Source: Ralstonia pickettii (GTDB lineage: Bacteria > Pseudomonadota > Gammaproteobacteria > Burkholderiales > Burkholderiaceae). Taken from it: a stretch of 64,000 nucleotides of DNA. The DNA is taken from NCBI RefSeq assembly GCF_001699815.1, contig NZ_MCGB01000027.1:23693-87692 (forward strand), read 5' to 3'. The position numbers were made by a program, and so were the translations under genes. Within the stretch, counting starts at the first letter, position 1; each line of letters starts with the position of its first letter. The notes below the pieces were generated by a model. It did no database searches. It had not been told where the DNA came from and saw only the letters and a list, made by a program, of their open reading frames with translations. Of the stretch, positions 26,330-35,114 are shown piece after piece.

Positions 26330-28378
26330 TTAGTTGCTGCTCGAAGTTTGCTTGGTAATGGCCGCGAGCTGCGTCGTCAGGTAGTTGCTGGTGTTCGTCA
26401 TGCTTGCCACCGCGGCCGACAGCGCGTTGAACTGCGTGTAGTACAGCGCCTGCTTGTTATCCAGGCGCGTCTGCATGGCGGTGATCTGGCTGGCAAGCGA
26501 GGTCAGCGAACTGTTGATCGAGTCGGTCTCGTTCTGCACCATGCCGCTGGACGACAGCAGGTTGGTCATCACCGTGTTGAGCTGCGCGGCGTAACCGCGC
26601 TGCACCGTGACCGTGCCACGGGCGCCCAGCGGGCCGCCGGCCACTTGCACGGTCAAGCCGTCGGTGGCGGAACCGGCAATCCCATACAGGTTCTGGCCCG
26701 AGCCGGTCGCTGCCGCACCGTTGATGGTGCCCTGCACATCCACACCATTGGCGGCCGTCGGGCTCGCCCCAAAGAGCGACGAAGCCCCCGCGCCTGATAC
26801 CGACACCACCGACACCGAACCAAACTGGCTATCGGTAATGCTCAGCACGCCGCTGGCATTGGCCGACACCGATGCGTTGACCTTGGCGTTCTGTAGCGTG
26901 GCCGATGCGTTGATCTGGCTTTGAATCTGCGCGGCCAGGGTCGTCGCGGTGTAGCTGCCGGCCGCCAACGTCACGTTGACTGACATGCCGCTGATGCTGA
27001 ACGCGAGCGTGTCGTTCACGCCCGCCGTAATGGTTGTGTTTGCGGCGGCCGAACCCGTGAGCGTGCCCTGCGTGGCCAACTGCGTCACGTTGACGGCGTA
27101 GCTGCCGGCCTGTGTGGAATCCGAGAACGTCGGCACGCTGACCAGCGAATCGGTGGCCGTGCCGGTACCGGCAAACAAACCGGTAACCTGGCTGGGCGAC
27201 TTTGCAATGGCCGCCGACAGCTTCGTGTTGTCGACCGACAGCGTGCCGTCGGAGTTCATCGTCACGCCCACGCTGCCGAGCGACTGGTAGTTGCCGTTGC
27301 CGACCGCCTGGCCCAGCACGTCGGTAATCTGGTTGATGAGCGTCTTGGTACTCACGTCGCCAGCCAGCGGGCCGTTGTTGGCCTTGTTGGCGGTGTCGAT
27401 GTTGGTGAGCCCGTTCAGTTGCGTACGCAGCGCGTTGTAGCCGTTCACGAAGTTGGTGACGGCGGTGGTGGTGGCGGTCGGGTCGTTGGCCACCGTCACG
27501 TTGGTGCTGCCCGTCTTGGACAGCGTGAACGACGTGCCATCCACCACGTTTGACAACGTGTTGGTCGGGCTTTGCACGGCAATGCCGTTGATGGTGGCCA
27601 GGGCATTCTGGCCCGTGGTCACCTCGGTCATGTTCTGCGTGCCGGCCGGATCCTGCGAGAGCAGCGATTGCAGCGTCGAGTCGCCCGACACCGAGATCTT
27701 CATCTCCGAGCTTGAGCCGCCCGCAGTGGACGTCAGCACCAGACGGTACGGGCTGCCGCTGCCGTCGTTCACGATGCTGGCCGAGACACCCAGGTTGGCC
27801 GAGTTGATGGCATCGCGAATGCCCGCCAGCGTGTTGTTGGACGAGTTGATCGTGATCGAGCCCCCCGCCAGGTTGCCGTTTTGCGTGAACGTCGAACCGG
27901 TGTACTTGCCGCCGGAAAGCGAGCCACCCGACACCGTGCCGAACGAGAACGAAATCGTGGTCGATGCGCCGCTGCCGATGGCGGTGGTGGTGGAAGCTTG
28001 CCCCTGCGCCGCCAGCACCTGCGATTGCGCAAGCTGCGTGACATTGACCGCGTAGGAACCTGCAGGCGCCGAGCCCGTCACCGACGCGCTCAGCATCGAG
28101 GTGTCGTAGCCGCTGGCCTTCATGGCGCTGTAGTTCGACGCGCTGGTCAGGCTCGACAGCGCGGTCTGGAAGGTCGACAGCGCACTCTTGAGCGACCCCA
28201 CAGCCGACAACTGCGTCTGGTACGAGCTTTGCTGTGTCTGCAACTGTGTCAGCGGCTGGCTCTCCACCTTCATGAGGCTGGTCACCAGCGAATTGACGTC
28301 GATGCTCGTCCCGATACCGGGAATGGAGATCGGCGGTACGTAGTTGCTGGTCGAGGAGGAGGTAGTGGTAGTCGCCAT
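26330..28378 (-). CDS. fliD: flagellar filament cap protein FliD (HAP2)
   Basis: The N-terminus has IPGIGTSIDVNSLVTSLMKV and the C-terminus has the coiled coil ITAMQTRLDNKQALYYTQFN, both FliD marks. At 682 residues it is longer than the enterobacterial protein (about 470). A segment AGSYAVNVTQLA occurs twice, near residues 110 and 425, showing an internal duplication of a flagellin-IN-type module in the surface-exposed part. FliD caps the filament and promotes flagellin folding. A sigma-28-like promoter lies 44 nt upstream. Confidence 0.95.
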   Translation of the reverse strand: MATTTTSSSTSNYVPPISIPGIGTSIDVNSLVTSLMKVESQPLTQLQTQQSSYQTQLSAVGSLKSALSTFQTALSSLTSASNYSAMKASGYDTSMLSASVTGSAPAGSYAVNVTQLAQSQVLAAQGQASTTTAIGSGASTTISFSFGTVSGGSLSGGKYTGSTFTQNGNLAGGSITINSSNNTLAGIRDAINSANLGVSASIVNDGSGSPYRLVLTSTAGGSSSEMKISVSGDSTLQSLLSQDPAGTQNMTEVTTGQNALATINGIAVQSPTNTLSNVVDGTSFTLSKTGSTNVTVANDPTATTTAVTNFVNGYNALRTQLNGLTNIDTANKANNGPLAGDVSTKTLINQITDVLGQAVGNGNYQSLGSVGVTMNSDGTLSVDNTKLSAAIAKSPSQVTGLFAGTGTATDSLVSVPTFSDSTQAGSYAVNVTQLATQGTLTGSAAANTTITAGVNDTLAFSISGMSVNVTLAAGSYTATTLAAQIQSQINASATLQNAKVNASVSANASGVLSITDSQFGSVSVVSVSGAGASSLFGASPTAANGVDVQGTINGAAATGSGQNLYGIAGSATDGLTVQVAGGPLGARGTVTVQRGYAAQLNTVMTNLLSSSGMVQNETDSINSSLTSLASQITAMQTRLDNKQALYYTQFNALSAAVASMTNTSNYLTTQLAAITKQTSSSN

Positions 28379-28421
28379 GATCGGGTCCGATAAGCATCTG
28401 CGCCAGCGGAAGTCTCTCTAC

Positions 28422-28448
28422 ACAACGGCACGGGCCGCAGCTTCTTTA
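28422..28448 (-). promoter_or_regulatory. sigma-28-like promoter of fliD
   Basis: On the minus strand it reads TAAAGAAG-N11-GCCGTTGT. The -35 core is perfect, the spacing is 11 nt, and four to five of the -10 positions match the flagellar sigma-28 consensus. It ends 44 nt before the fliD start. Confidence 0.55.
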
Positions 28449-28494
28449 GGGCAGGTTATGCAGGCGCCACCCACGCAGAAGAGGGGTATCCGAC

Positions 28495-28535
28495 AAAAGG
28501 AAAAAGGCCGACGCCCCCGAGGAGCGCCGGCCCTT
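28495..28535 (-). terminator. rho-independent terminator after fliC
   Basis: On the minus strand GGCCGGCGCTCC and GGGGCGTCGGCC form a stem with a short loop, followed by TTTTTCCTTTT. It separates fliC from fliD. Confidence 0.85.
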
Positions 28536-28576
28536 GGCCCAGCCGCAAGACGGCTGGGTGGCATCCAGCTTACTGA

Positions 28577-29398
28577 TTAGCCCTTCAGCAGGCTCAGGAT
28601 GCTGTTCGGTGCCGAGTTGGCTTGCGCCAGCATCGCCGTACCCGCTTGCTGCAGGATGTTCTGACGGGTCATGTTCGAGGTTTCCGACGCATAGTCCGTA
28701 TCGATCAAGGACGACTTGGCAGCCGACAGCGCGGTGTTGTTCGACGTCAGCGTGTTGATCGTCGAGTTCAGACCACTTTGCTGAGCACCCAGGTTGGCGC
28801 GAGCCGCCTTCAGGTTGGTCAGATCGGTGTCGATGGCCGCCTGTGCGGCGGTCGCGTTGGCAGTCGAGGTCACGCTCGTGCCGCTCAGCGTACCGAAGGT
28901 CGACAGGTTGGCGTTGGAGACCGAGGTCACATCGGTCGCGGCATTCTGGCCGTACTGGAACGTCGTGGCCGTAACCGAACCGTCGAACAGCTTGTTGCCG
29001 TTGTAGTTCGCGTTGGTCTCGATGTTCTTGTTGGCGGTGGCCAGCTTTTGGTATTCCTTGTCCAGGTTGGCCTGGTCGGTGGTCGACAGACCGCCGTTGT
29101 TGGCTTCCACGGCCAGTTGGCGCATACGTTGCAGGTTGTTTTCAACCTGGCCCAGGTACGAGTCGGCCGTTTGCAGATACGACATCGCCTGGTTGGAGTT
29201 CTGGATACCTTGCGTCTGCGAGTTCAGCGTGGTGGTCAGGCTGGAGGCCACAGCGTAGGCGGCGGCGTCATCCTTCGCGCTGTTCACGCGCAGGCCGGTC
29301 GACAGACGTTCCAGCGAGGTCTGCAGCGCATCCTTCGATGCCGACAGTGCTTGCTGCGTTTGCAGGGACGAGATATTGGTATTAAGGCTGAGGGACAT
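28577..29398 (-). CDS. fliC: flagellin FliC
   Basis: The 273-residue flagellin has the conserved N-terminal D0/D1 (SLNTNISSLQTQQALSASKD, RLSTGLRVNSAKDDAA) and C-terminal D1/D0 (SLIDTDYASETSNMTRQNIL, NSAPNSILSLLKG). The central region is short and rich in Thr, Ser and Asn (GSVTATTFQYGQNAATDVTS, STFGTLSGTSVTSTANATA), which suits O-glycosylation on the filament surface. AGGAG lies 5 nt before the start. A clear sigma-28 promoter and a terminator make it a single-gene transcript. Confidence 0.97.
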   Translation of the reverse strand: MSLSLNTNISSLQTQQALSASKDALQTSLERLSTGLRVNSAKDDAAAYAVASSLTTTLNSQTQGIQNSNQAMSYLQTADSYLGQVENNLQRMRQLAVEANNGGLSTTDQANLDKEYQKLATANKNIETNANYNGNKLFDGSVTATTFQYGQNAATDVTSVSNANLSTFGTLSGTSVTSTANATAAQAAIDTDLTNLKAARANLGAQQSGLNSTINTLTSNNTALSAAKSSLIDTDYASETSNMTRQNILQQAGTAMLAQANSAPNSILSLLKG

Positions 29399-29804
29399 GA
29401 CGGCTCCTAAGTTTCCCGATGGTTTGTTGCCCGTGTTTGCTGATTCCGGCTAGGCCGGGCAACGTGACCTGCAACTTGAAGGGGATCAGGTCTGCGTTGT
29501 ACTCAGGTTATCGGTGGCCTCGGAGGAAAGTTTAGGGTCGCCTTGACAAATTTGTGCGTCGGCGGCGGTTTGGGCTTGCGGGCGCCTGACTTTCGGCACC
29601 CCTCCAAAAGAGGCGGTGCGCCTGCTTCTTGGCCTTCGGGCCCTCGGCTATACTCGTTCGACCAGTTCATAGGCGCCTGCATCTTTCTATATAGAGCGCC
29701 ACATACAGCACAGATGGGGAGTTGCAAGCCCGCCAGACGGCCCAAGGCCTGCCGGCGGAAAGAAGAGCTCGATGCGAGCCCGCGTTTGACCCGCAACACC
29801 CACC
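29399..29804. other. gene-free region between fliC and a LuxR-type regulator
   Basis: This stretch of about 406 nt holds the fliC promoter at its left end. Further right are GC-rich inverted segments (around 29570-29645) and an AT-rich TCTATATAGA palindrome near 29686, which may belong to the promoter of the rightward regulator gene. No gene is convincing here. Confidence 0.55.
29508..29534 (-). promoter_or_regulatory. sigma-28 promoter of fliC
   Basis: On the minus strand it reads TAAACTTT-N11-ACCGATAA, one mismatch in each box from TAAAGTTT-N11-GCCGATAA. It lies 110 nt upstream of the fliC start codon. Confidence 0.88.
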
Positions 29805-30440
29805 ATGCTCAATGTCCTGATCGTCGAACCGCACGATATTGCCCGTGTCGGCCTGCGCCAGATCCTCAAGGATTCGCGCCTGGCCCGGCAGATCGAGGCC
29901 GTGCCGGACCTGCGCGATGCCAATAACGACCTGCTCGCACAGCGCGAGTGGGACGTCATGCTGTTCTCGGTGGAATCGGCCACCGGAGACGAATTCCAGA
30001 CCATCAAGACCGTGCGCCAGCAGCATGCGCGTTTGGCCGTGCTGGCGCTGGGCCGCCACCCGGAAGCGCTGCTTGCCGTACGGGCGCTCAAGGCGGGCGC
30101 CGCCGGCTACCTGCCGATGGACGCCAGCCAGCCGCAACTGCTGGCAGCCATCAACGCCATCTCGAAAGGCAAGAAATACCTGCCTTCGGACCTCGTGGAA
30201 GTCCTGGCCGACAACCTGAATGTCGACTGGGACAAGCCCCGCCACGACATCCTCTCCGACCGTGAATTCCAGACGCTGCGCATGCTCGGCTCCGGCCGCA
30301 CGCTGGGCGAGATTGCCGAGGCGCTGCAGATCAGCGTCAAGACGGTCAGCGTGTATCGGGGGCGCGTGCTCTCGAAGATGAAGCTGCGCAACAATGCCGA
30401 GCTCACCATGTACGTGGTCAGCAACAGCTTGCAGATCTGA
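29805..30440 (+). CDS. LuxR/NarL-type transcriptional regulator with degenerate receiver domain
   Basis: The 211-residue protein has the NarL/FixJ layout: a receiver domain (residues 1 to about 125) and a LuxR helix-turn-helix (LSDREFQTLRMLGSGRTLGE, then ISVKTVSVYRGRVLSKMKLR). The receiver has lost key residues. The acidic pair reads VEPH, the phosphoacceptor position in VMLFSVES is Ser55, and the conserved Lys is Met in GYLPMDAS. Phosphorylation-dependent control is therefore unlikely. Lying between fliC and the GGDEF/EAL gene, it may regulate motility or surface traits (inference). It is convergent with the next gene, 5 nt away. Confidence 0.85.
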   Translation: MLNVLIVEPHDIARVGLRQILKDSRLARQIEAVPDLRDANNDLLAQREWDVMLFSVESATGDEFQTIKTVRQQHARLAVLALGRHPEALLAVRALKAGAAGYLPMDASQPQLLAAINAISKGKKYLPSDLVEVLADNLNVDWDKPRHDILSDREFQTLRMLGSGRTLGEIAEALQISVKTVSVYRGRVLSKMKLRNNAELTMYVVSNSLQI

Positions 30441-30445
30441 GCGCG

Positions 30446-32338
30446 CTATGAGAACCGCGGGACACGCTCGCCGTAACGGCGGGCGTTCTCGCGCACGAGA
30501 TCCTGTACCGCAGCCGGTTCCAACGGCCGCGTGAGCAAATAGCCCTGAAACTCGTCGCAGCCGACTTCGCGCAGGAATTCAAGCTGGCCGATGGTTTCCA
30601 CGCCTTCGGCCACGGTCTTCATGCCCATGGCTTGCGCCATCATGATGATGGCCCGCGTGATGGCCGCGCGCTCGACCACGTGCGGCAGGTCTTGCACGAA
30701 CGAACGGTCGATCTTCAACGTATCGATCGGGAAGCGGTGCAGATACGACAGCGATGAGTATCCGGTACCGAAATCGTCCAGCGCCAGCGATACGCCCATG
30801 GCGCGCAGCTCGGTCAGCAGGGCATGCAATGACGGATCGTCGCGAATCAGAATGCCTTCGGTCATCTCCAGTTCCACCGCGTTGCCGGGCAAGCCACTGG
30901 TCGACAGCGCGCCACGCACCATCCCGCTCAACTGCCCGGAGCTGAATGCCTGGCCCGAGAGGTTGATCGACATGCGCAAGTCCGGCAGCCCGATGCGGCG
31001 CCAGCGTGCAAGCTGGTCGCAGGCGGCGCGCAGAATCCAGCGGTCGATCTCGACAATAAGACCGGTTTCTTCGGCGTCCTGAATGAACTGGCCGGGCATC
31101 ATGTGGCCGAAATCGGCCGAGTTCCAGCGGATGAGCGCTTCCACCCCGACAATGCGGCCGCTCCTGACGTCCACGCGCGGCTGGTAGTCCGCATAGAACT
31201 CGTTGCGGTCGCTCGCGCGGCGCAGGCCCGATTCAATGCGGAAGCGGCGCGAGACGCGGTCGTCAAGGTCGCTGGTAAAGGTCTGGAAGTTGTTGCGCCC
31301 GCGCTCCTTGGCCAGGTACATGGCGGCATCGGCCTTGCGCAGGAGCGTGTTCGGGTCGTCGCCGTCGTGGGGTGCCACGGCAATGCCGATCGACACGCCC
31401 AGATACAGCTCCTGCCCCTCGATATGGAAGGGCGCGCTGATGGCCGAGAGGATGCGCTCGGCCACGCGCCGCGTGCCCAGGCCATCGAGCGCTTCGAGCA
31501 TGACGACAAATTCATCGCCGCCCAGGCGCGCAACGGTGTCGGCTTCGCGCGCGCAGGCCTGCAGGCGGGCCGCCACTTCGCGTAGCAGCATGTCGCCAAA
31601 CTGGTGGCCCAGCGTGTCGTTGACGTTCTTGAAACGGTCCAGGTCGAGAAACATGACCGAGACGCGCGACTGGTTGCGGCGCGCAAGCGCCAGCGCGTGC
31701 TCCAGCCGGTCTTCCAGCGCGGAGCGGTTCAGCAGCCCCGTCAGCGTGTCGTGCGTAGCGAGATGCCGGATGCGCTGCTGCGCTTCGCGGATTTGCGTGA
31801 TGTCGACCAGCGACACCAGCACCGAATAGGGCGTGGCGCCGGCTTCCGAGGCGCGCGCCGAGGCCGTCATGGAATGGCCGCCATCGGCAAACAGTGGCGT
31901 CCAGTTGCTGGAAACCCACACCGTGCGGCCATCCACGCAGTGCATTCCGAAAATCTGGTTCAACTGCGGCTGGCCCTCGGCGATCACGTCCTGATCGGGC
32001 CAGTCCGCCTCGTGGATGGAGGCGTCGAATTCGTCCACGGCAGAGGTGACCACCGTGGGCAGCAGGCGCCCCACCAGCGCATCCACCGGCAAACCCAGCA
32101 GCCGTGCGGCGCTCGGGTTGGCATAGGTGACGCGGCGATCCGCCCCGCACACGAGGATGCCCTCCGTCAGCGCATTGACCATCGACAGCAGGTCCAGCTT
32201 CGGGCAGAAGCTCGGCAGTGCGCCGCGTGCAGGACAGTCGGCCGACAAGCCATCGGCATCGACTAGCGCAAGGTCAATACGGGTGGAAAAGGGCAAGGAA
32301 TTCAAGGCGGCTTCCGGCAAGGCAACGCAGGTATGCAA
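30446..32338 (-). CDS. PAS-GGDEF-EAL cyclic di-GMP turnover protein
   Basis: Domains in order are a PAS domain (about residues 53 to 180, TEGILVCGADRRVTYANPSA), a GGDEF domain with intact ARLGGDEFVVML, and an EAL domain with EALIRW, DDFGTGYSSLSYL, KIDRSFV and AEGVET. All EAL metal and catalytic motifs are present, so both synthesis and hydrolysis are possible; tandem proteins often act mainly as phosphodiesterases. The first codon of the open frame is TTG, and other TTG codons follow, so the start is uncertain within the first 50 residues. It has no transmembrane segment. A sigma-28-like promoter lies just upstream, linking it to motility. Confidence 0.88.
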   Translation of the reverse strand: MHTCVALPEAALNSLPFSTRIDLALVDADGLSADCPARGALPSFCPKLDLLSMVNALTEGILVCGADRRVTYANPSAARLLGLPVDALVGRLLPTVVTSAVDEFDASIHEADWPDQDVIAEGQPQLNQIFGMHCVDGRTVWVSSNWTPLFADGGHSMTASARASEAGATPYSVLVSLVDITQIREAQQRIRHLATHDTLTGLLNRSALEDRLEHALALARRNQSRVSVMFLDLDRFKNVNDTLGHQFGDMLLREVAARLQACAREADTVARLGGDEFVVMLEALDGLGTRRVAERILSAISAPFHIEGQELYLGVSIGIAVAPHDGDDPNTLLRKADAAMYLAKERGRNNFQTFTSDLDDRVSRRFRIESGLRRASDRNEFYADYQPRVDVRSGRIVGVEALIRWNSADFGHMMPGQFIQDAEETGLIVEIDRWILRAACDQLARWRRIGLPDLRMSINLSGQAFSSGQLSGMVRGALSTSGLPGNAVELEMTEGILIRDDPSLHALLTELRAMGVSLALDDFGTGYSSLSYLHRFPIDTLKIDRSFVQDLPHVVERAAITRAIIMMAQAMGMKTVAEGVETIGQLEFLREVGCDEFQGYLLTRPLEPAAVQDLVRENARRYGERVPRFS

Positions 32339-32697
32339 GGCCGGAACATGCCGGCGCGTTCTTTCATTACAACGGCAAGCGCGGGCAATTCTTTCGGGCC
32401 AACGCCACTTTTGCAGCGGAACCCGCCCGCCAGGCGACTGGTAAGGCGCCTAATGCGGTGCATCGGGACTATGTAGGTGGATCAAAAATCACTTATCGTG
32501 CGCGTACCGCCCCACCCTGCGCATCGCAAACGCCCGAGATAAGCCGGATTGACCACGTTTCTTCCTGGAATGAGCTGGACAGAGGTGGGGAAGAATGCCA
32601 TCCGAGAACCCGACTCTGTGCTTTGCGTTGTTTTACGTTGTCTTGCGCGACGCGAGCCGGGAAAGCCCACCCCCCCTTTAGTCCCCGAGTGATCCCC
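32339..32697. other. gene-free region between GGDEF/EAL gene and fliL
   Basis: This 359-nt stretch separates divergent genes. It contains the sigma-28-like element at 32369-32395 for the leftward gene. The promoter of the fliL operon should lie here too, but I could not identify it. Confidence 0.5.
32369..32395 (-). promoter_or_regulatory. possible sigma-28-like promoter of the GGDEF/EAL gene
   Basis: On the minus strand it reads GAAAGAAT-N11-GCCGTTGT, with the same -10 box as the fliD promoter and the same 11-nt spacing. The -35 has AAAG but lacks the leading T. Confidence 0.45.
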
Positions 32698-33195
32698 ATG
32701 GCCGAAGCCGCTGCCGCCACTACCGCGCCCGCCCCAGCAAAGGGCGGTTCCACCAAGCTGCTGCTGATCATCCTGATCGTGCTTTTGCTCGTCGGCATGG
32801 GCGGCGGCGCCGCCTGGTTCTTCCTTGGAGGCGGCAATCACGCCGCATCCGGCCCCGCCGCACCGCCCAAGCCGAAAGAGCCGGTGTTCGTGGCCATGGA
32901 AACCCTGACCGTCAACCTGCAGCCCGAAGAGGGCAACGACCGTTACCTGCAGATCGGCATCACGTTCAAGAGCTTCGATAAGCATGCCGAAGAAGAGATC
33001 AAGACCTACACGCCCGAACTGCGCAGCAAGGTCCTGATGCTGCTGGCCAGCAAGACGCCCACCGAGTTGTATCCGGCGGACGGCAAGGTCAAGCTGGCCA
33101 AGGAAATCGTTGAACTGTGCGAACACGTCTTCAAGGCTGTCGGCAAGGAATCGCCGGTGGCAGATGTCTTGTTCACCAACTTTGTGATCCAGTGA
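32698..33195 (+). CDS. fliL: flagellar basal body-associated protein FliL
   Basis: The 165-residue protein begins MAEAAAATTAPAPAKGGSTK. One membrane span follows (LLLIILIVLLLVGMGGGAAW), then a periplasmic domain with VFVAMETLTVNLQPEEGNDR, YLQIGITFKSFDKHAEEEIK, and the C-terminal VADVLFTNFVIQ. FliL surrounds the stator units and supports motor function under load. It is the first gene of the fliLMNOPQR operon; fliM starts 1 nt after its stop codon. Confidence 0.95.
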   Translation: MAEAAAATTAPAPAKGGSTKLLLIILIVLLLVGMGGGAAWFFLGGGNHAASGPAAPPKPKEPVFVAMETLTVNLQPEEGNDRYLQIGITFKSFDKHAEEEIKTYTPELRSKVLMLLASKTPTELYPADGKVKLAKEIVELCEHVFKAVGKESPVADVLFTNFVIQ

Positions 33196-33196
33196 C

Positions 33197-34207
33197 ATGC
33201 TCAAGGAAGAGTTTCTTTCCCAGGAGGAAATCGACGCGCTCCTCAAGGGCGTGTCCGATGACGCGGACGACGACCCCGTCGAAGCCGCCGACCCCTCGGG
33301 CATACGCTCGTACAACCTGGGCTCGCAGGAGCGCATCGTCCGTGGGCGCATGCCCACGCTGGAAATCATCAACGAGCGGTTTGCGCGCAACTGGCGCATC
33401 GGCCTGTTCAACTTCATGCGGCGCAACGCGGAGATCTCCGTTGGGCCGGTGAAGGTGCAGAAGTACAGCGAGTTCATCCGCAACCTGGTGGTGCCGACCT
33501 CGCTCAACCTCGTGCACGTCAAGCCGCTGCGCGGCACGGCGCTGTTCGTGTTCGACCCCAACCTCATCTTCCTGGTGGTCGACAACCTGTTCGGCGGCGA
33601 CGGGCGCTTCCACATGCGGGTGGAAGGGCGCGACTTTACCGACGTGGAGCAGCGCATCATCCAGCGCATGCTGCATCTCGTGTTCGAGCATTACGCCAAG
33701 GCGTGGCAGCCGGTCTACCCGATCGATTTCGAATTCCTGCGCATGGAAATGCACACCGAGTTCGCCAACGTGGCTACGCCCAATGAAGTGGTGATCACCA
33801 CCAGCTTCAGCATCGAACTGGGCAGCAACGGCGGCGACGTGCACATCTGCATGCCCTACACCATGATCGAGCCGATCCGCGACCGGCTCACTTCCGCCAT
33901 CCAGGGCGAAGCGCTGGAAGTGGACAAACGCTGGCTGCGGCTGCTGTCGCAACAGGTGCAGACCGCCGAGGTGGAGCTGATTGCCGACCTTGCCACGGCC
34001 AAGGTGCAGGTATCCGACATCCTGAACATGAAGGTGGGCGACGTCATTCCGCTGGAGCTGGATGACAGCGTGACCGCCAAGGTAGATGGCGTGCCCGTCA
34101 TGGAATGCAACTACGGCACGTTCAACGGCCAATACGCGCTGCGGGTCAACCGCATGCTGAATATGAGCGGCAGCGAGTCTGCCACGGAGTCTGACGATGA
34201 CAACTGA
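33197..34207 (+). CDS. fliM: flagellar motor switch protein FliM
   Basis: The 336-residue protein starts with the CheY-binding EFLSQEEIDALLKG. The middle domain follows (RIVRGRMPTLEIINERFARN, NLIFLVVDNLFGGDGRFHMR), and a C-terminal SpoA domain has VSDILNMKVGDVIPLELDDS. FliM forms the C-ring wall and switches rotation on binding phospho-CheY. It overlaps fliN by 11 nt. Confidence 0.97.
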   Translation: MLKEEFLSQEEIDALLKGVSDDADDDPVEAADPSGIRSYNLGSQERIVRGRMPTLEIINERFARNWRIGLFNFMRRNAEISVGPVKVQKYSEFIRNLVVPTSLNLVHVKPLRGTALFVFDPNLIFLVVDNLFGGDGRFHMRVEGRDFTDVEQRIIQRMLHLVFEHYAKAWQPVYPIDFEFLRMEMHTEFANVATPNEVVITTSFSIELGSNGGDVHICMPYTMIEPIRDRLTSAIQGEALEVDKRWLRLLSQQVQTAEVELIADLATAKVQVSDILNMKVGDVIPLELDDSVTAKVDGVPVMECNYGTFNGQYALRVNRMLNMSGSESATESDDDN

Positions 34208-34640
34208 ACCGACCATGAACCCCGAAGCCAACGCCGACGACATCGATGTCGAAATGACGATGGAAGAGGCCATGGCCCTGGAAGCCGCGCAGCGTGCCGC
34301 GGCCAACCCGCCGGCTGCCGCCGAATCCAGCCCGGTGTTCAAGCCCCTGACGGCCGACGGCCTGGGCGGCGCCCAGCGCAACGACATCGACATGATCCTG
34401 GACATCCCCGTGCAGTTGACGGTGGAGCTGGGCCGCACCAAGGTGCCCATCAAGAACCTGCTGCAGCTTGCACAAGGTTCGGTGGTGGAACTCGACGCGC
34501 TGGCCGGGGAGCCGATGGATGTCCTTGTCAACGGCTACCTGATCGCCCAAGGTGAAGTGGTGGTGGTCAACGAGAAGTTCGGTATCCGCCTGACCGACAT
34601 CATCACGCCGTCGGAACGTATCCGTAAGTTGAACCGTTAA
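34197..34640 (+). CDS. fliN: flagellar motor switch protein FliN
   Basis: The 147-residue protein has a variable acidic N-terminus of about 60 residues and a C-terminal SpoA domain: IDMILDIPVQLTVELGRTKV, QGSVVELDALAGEPMDVLVN and VVNEKFGIRLTDIITPSERI. FliN forms the lower C-ring with FliM and docks FliH-FliI. A start at the second Met (34215) is also possible. It lies 72 nt before fliO. Confidence 0.96.
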   Translation: MTTEPTMNPEANADDIDVEMTMEEAMALEAAQRAAANPPAAAESSPVFKPLTADGLGGAQRNDIDMILDIPVQLTVELGRTKVPIKNLLQLAQGSVVELDALAGEPMDVLVNGYLIAQGEVVVVNEKFGIRLTDIITPSERIRKLNR

Positions 34641-34712
34641 TCCACACCAGTAAGTGCGCCGTCGAGCGGCACCCTGACAGCAACCAGTGCTCCCCCCGGG
34701 CAAGGTGTTGAC

Positions 34713-35114
34713 ATGAACCATGCAGTCGATTGGGCCCGCACCCTAGGCGGGCTGTTTGTAGTGTTGGCGATGATCGTGGCGGCCGGCTGGCTGCTGCGCC
34801 GTCTGCAGCAACGCGCGGGCATGGGCCCCGCAGGTTTGGGCCGGCGCCGCAGCCAGGTGATTACCGTGGTCGCGCAGCAGATGCTGGGCGCGCGCGAGAA
34901 GGTCGTCGTCGTGGATGTGGAAGGCACATGGCTCGTGCTGGGCGTCACGCAGCAGCACGTGCAGACCCTCCACACGCTCCCACGCCCCGCAGAAGCCGCT
35001 TCCACGCCGGACGACCCATCCGGCGACGGCACTTCCGGCTCCGGCAAGCCGCCCCGCTTTGCCGACGCGCTGTCCATCCAGCTCAAGCGTCACCTGACGG
35101 GAAAGTCGGAATGA
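34713..35114 (+). CDS. fliO: flagellar biosynthesis protein FliO
   Basis: The 133-residue protein has one N-terminal membrane span ([20 protein letters not shown]). The short cytoplasmic domain has the conserved [20 protein letters not shown] and [19 protein letters not shown]. FliO helps FliP assemble into the export gate. The stop overlaps the fliP start by 4 nt. Sequence conservation in FliO is low, so the gene order fliN-O-P adds weight. Confidence 0.92.
   Translation: MNHAVDWARTLGGLFVVLAMIVAAGWLLRRLQQRAGMGPAGLGRRRSQVITVVAQQMLGAREKVVVVDVEGTWLVLGVTQQHVQTLHTLPRPAEAASTPDDPSGDGTSGSGKPPRFADALSIQLKRHLTGKSE

Noticed and set aside
28385..28395. CCGATAAG on the plus strand near fliD as a rightward sigma-28 promoter
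   Set aside because: There is no -35 box at the right distance and no rightward gene follows.
26829..28397. A 522-residue frame overlapping fliD in another phase on the same strand
   Set aside because: It is rich in Gln, His and Arg and has no motif, while fliD in its own phase is well conserved.
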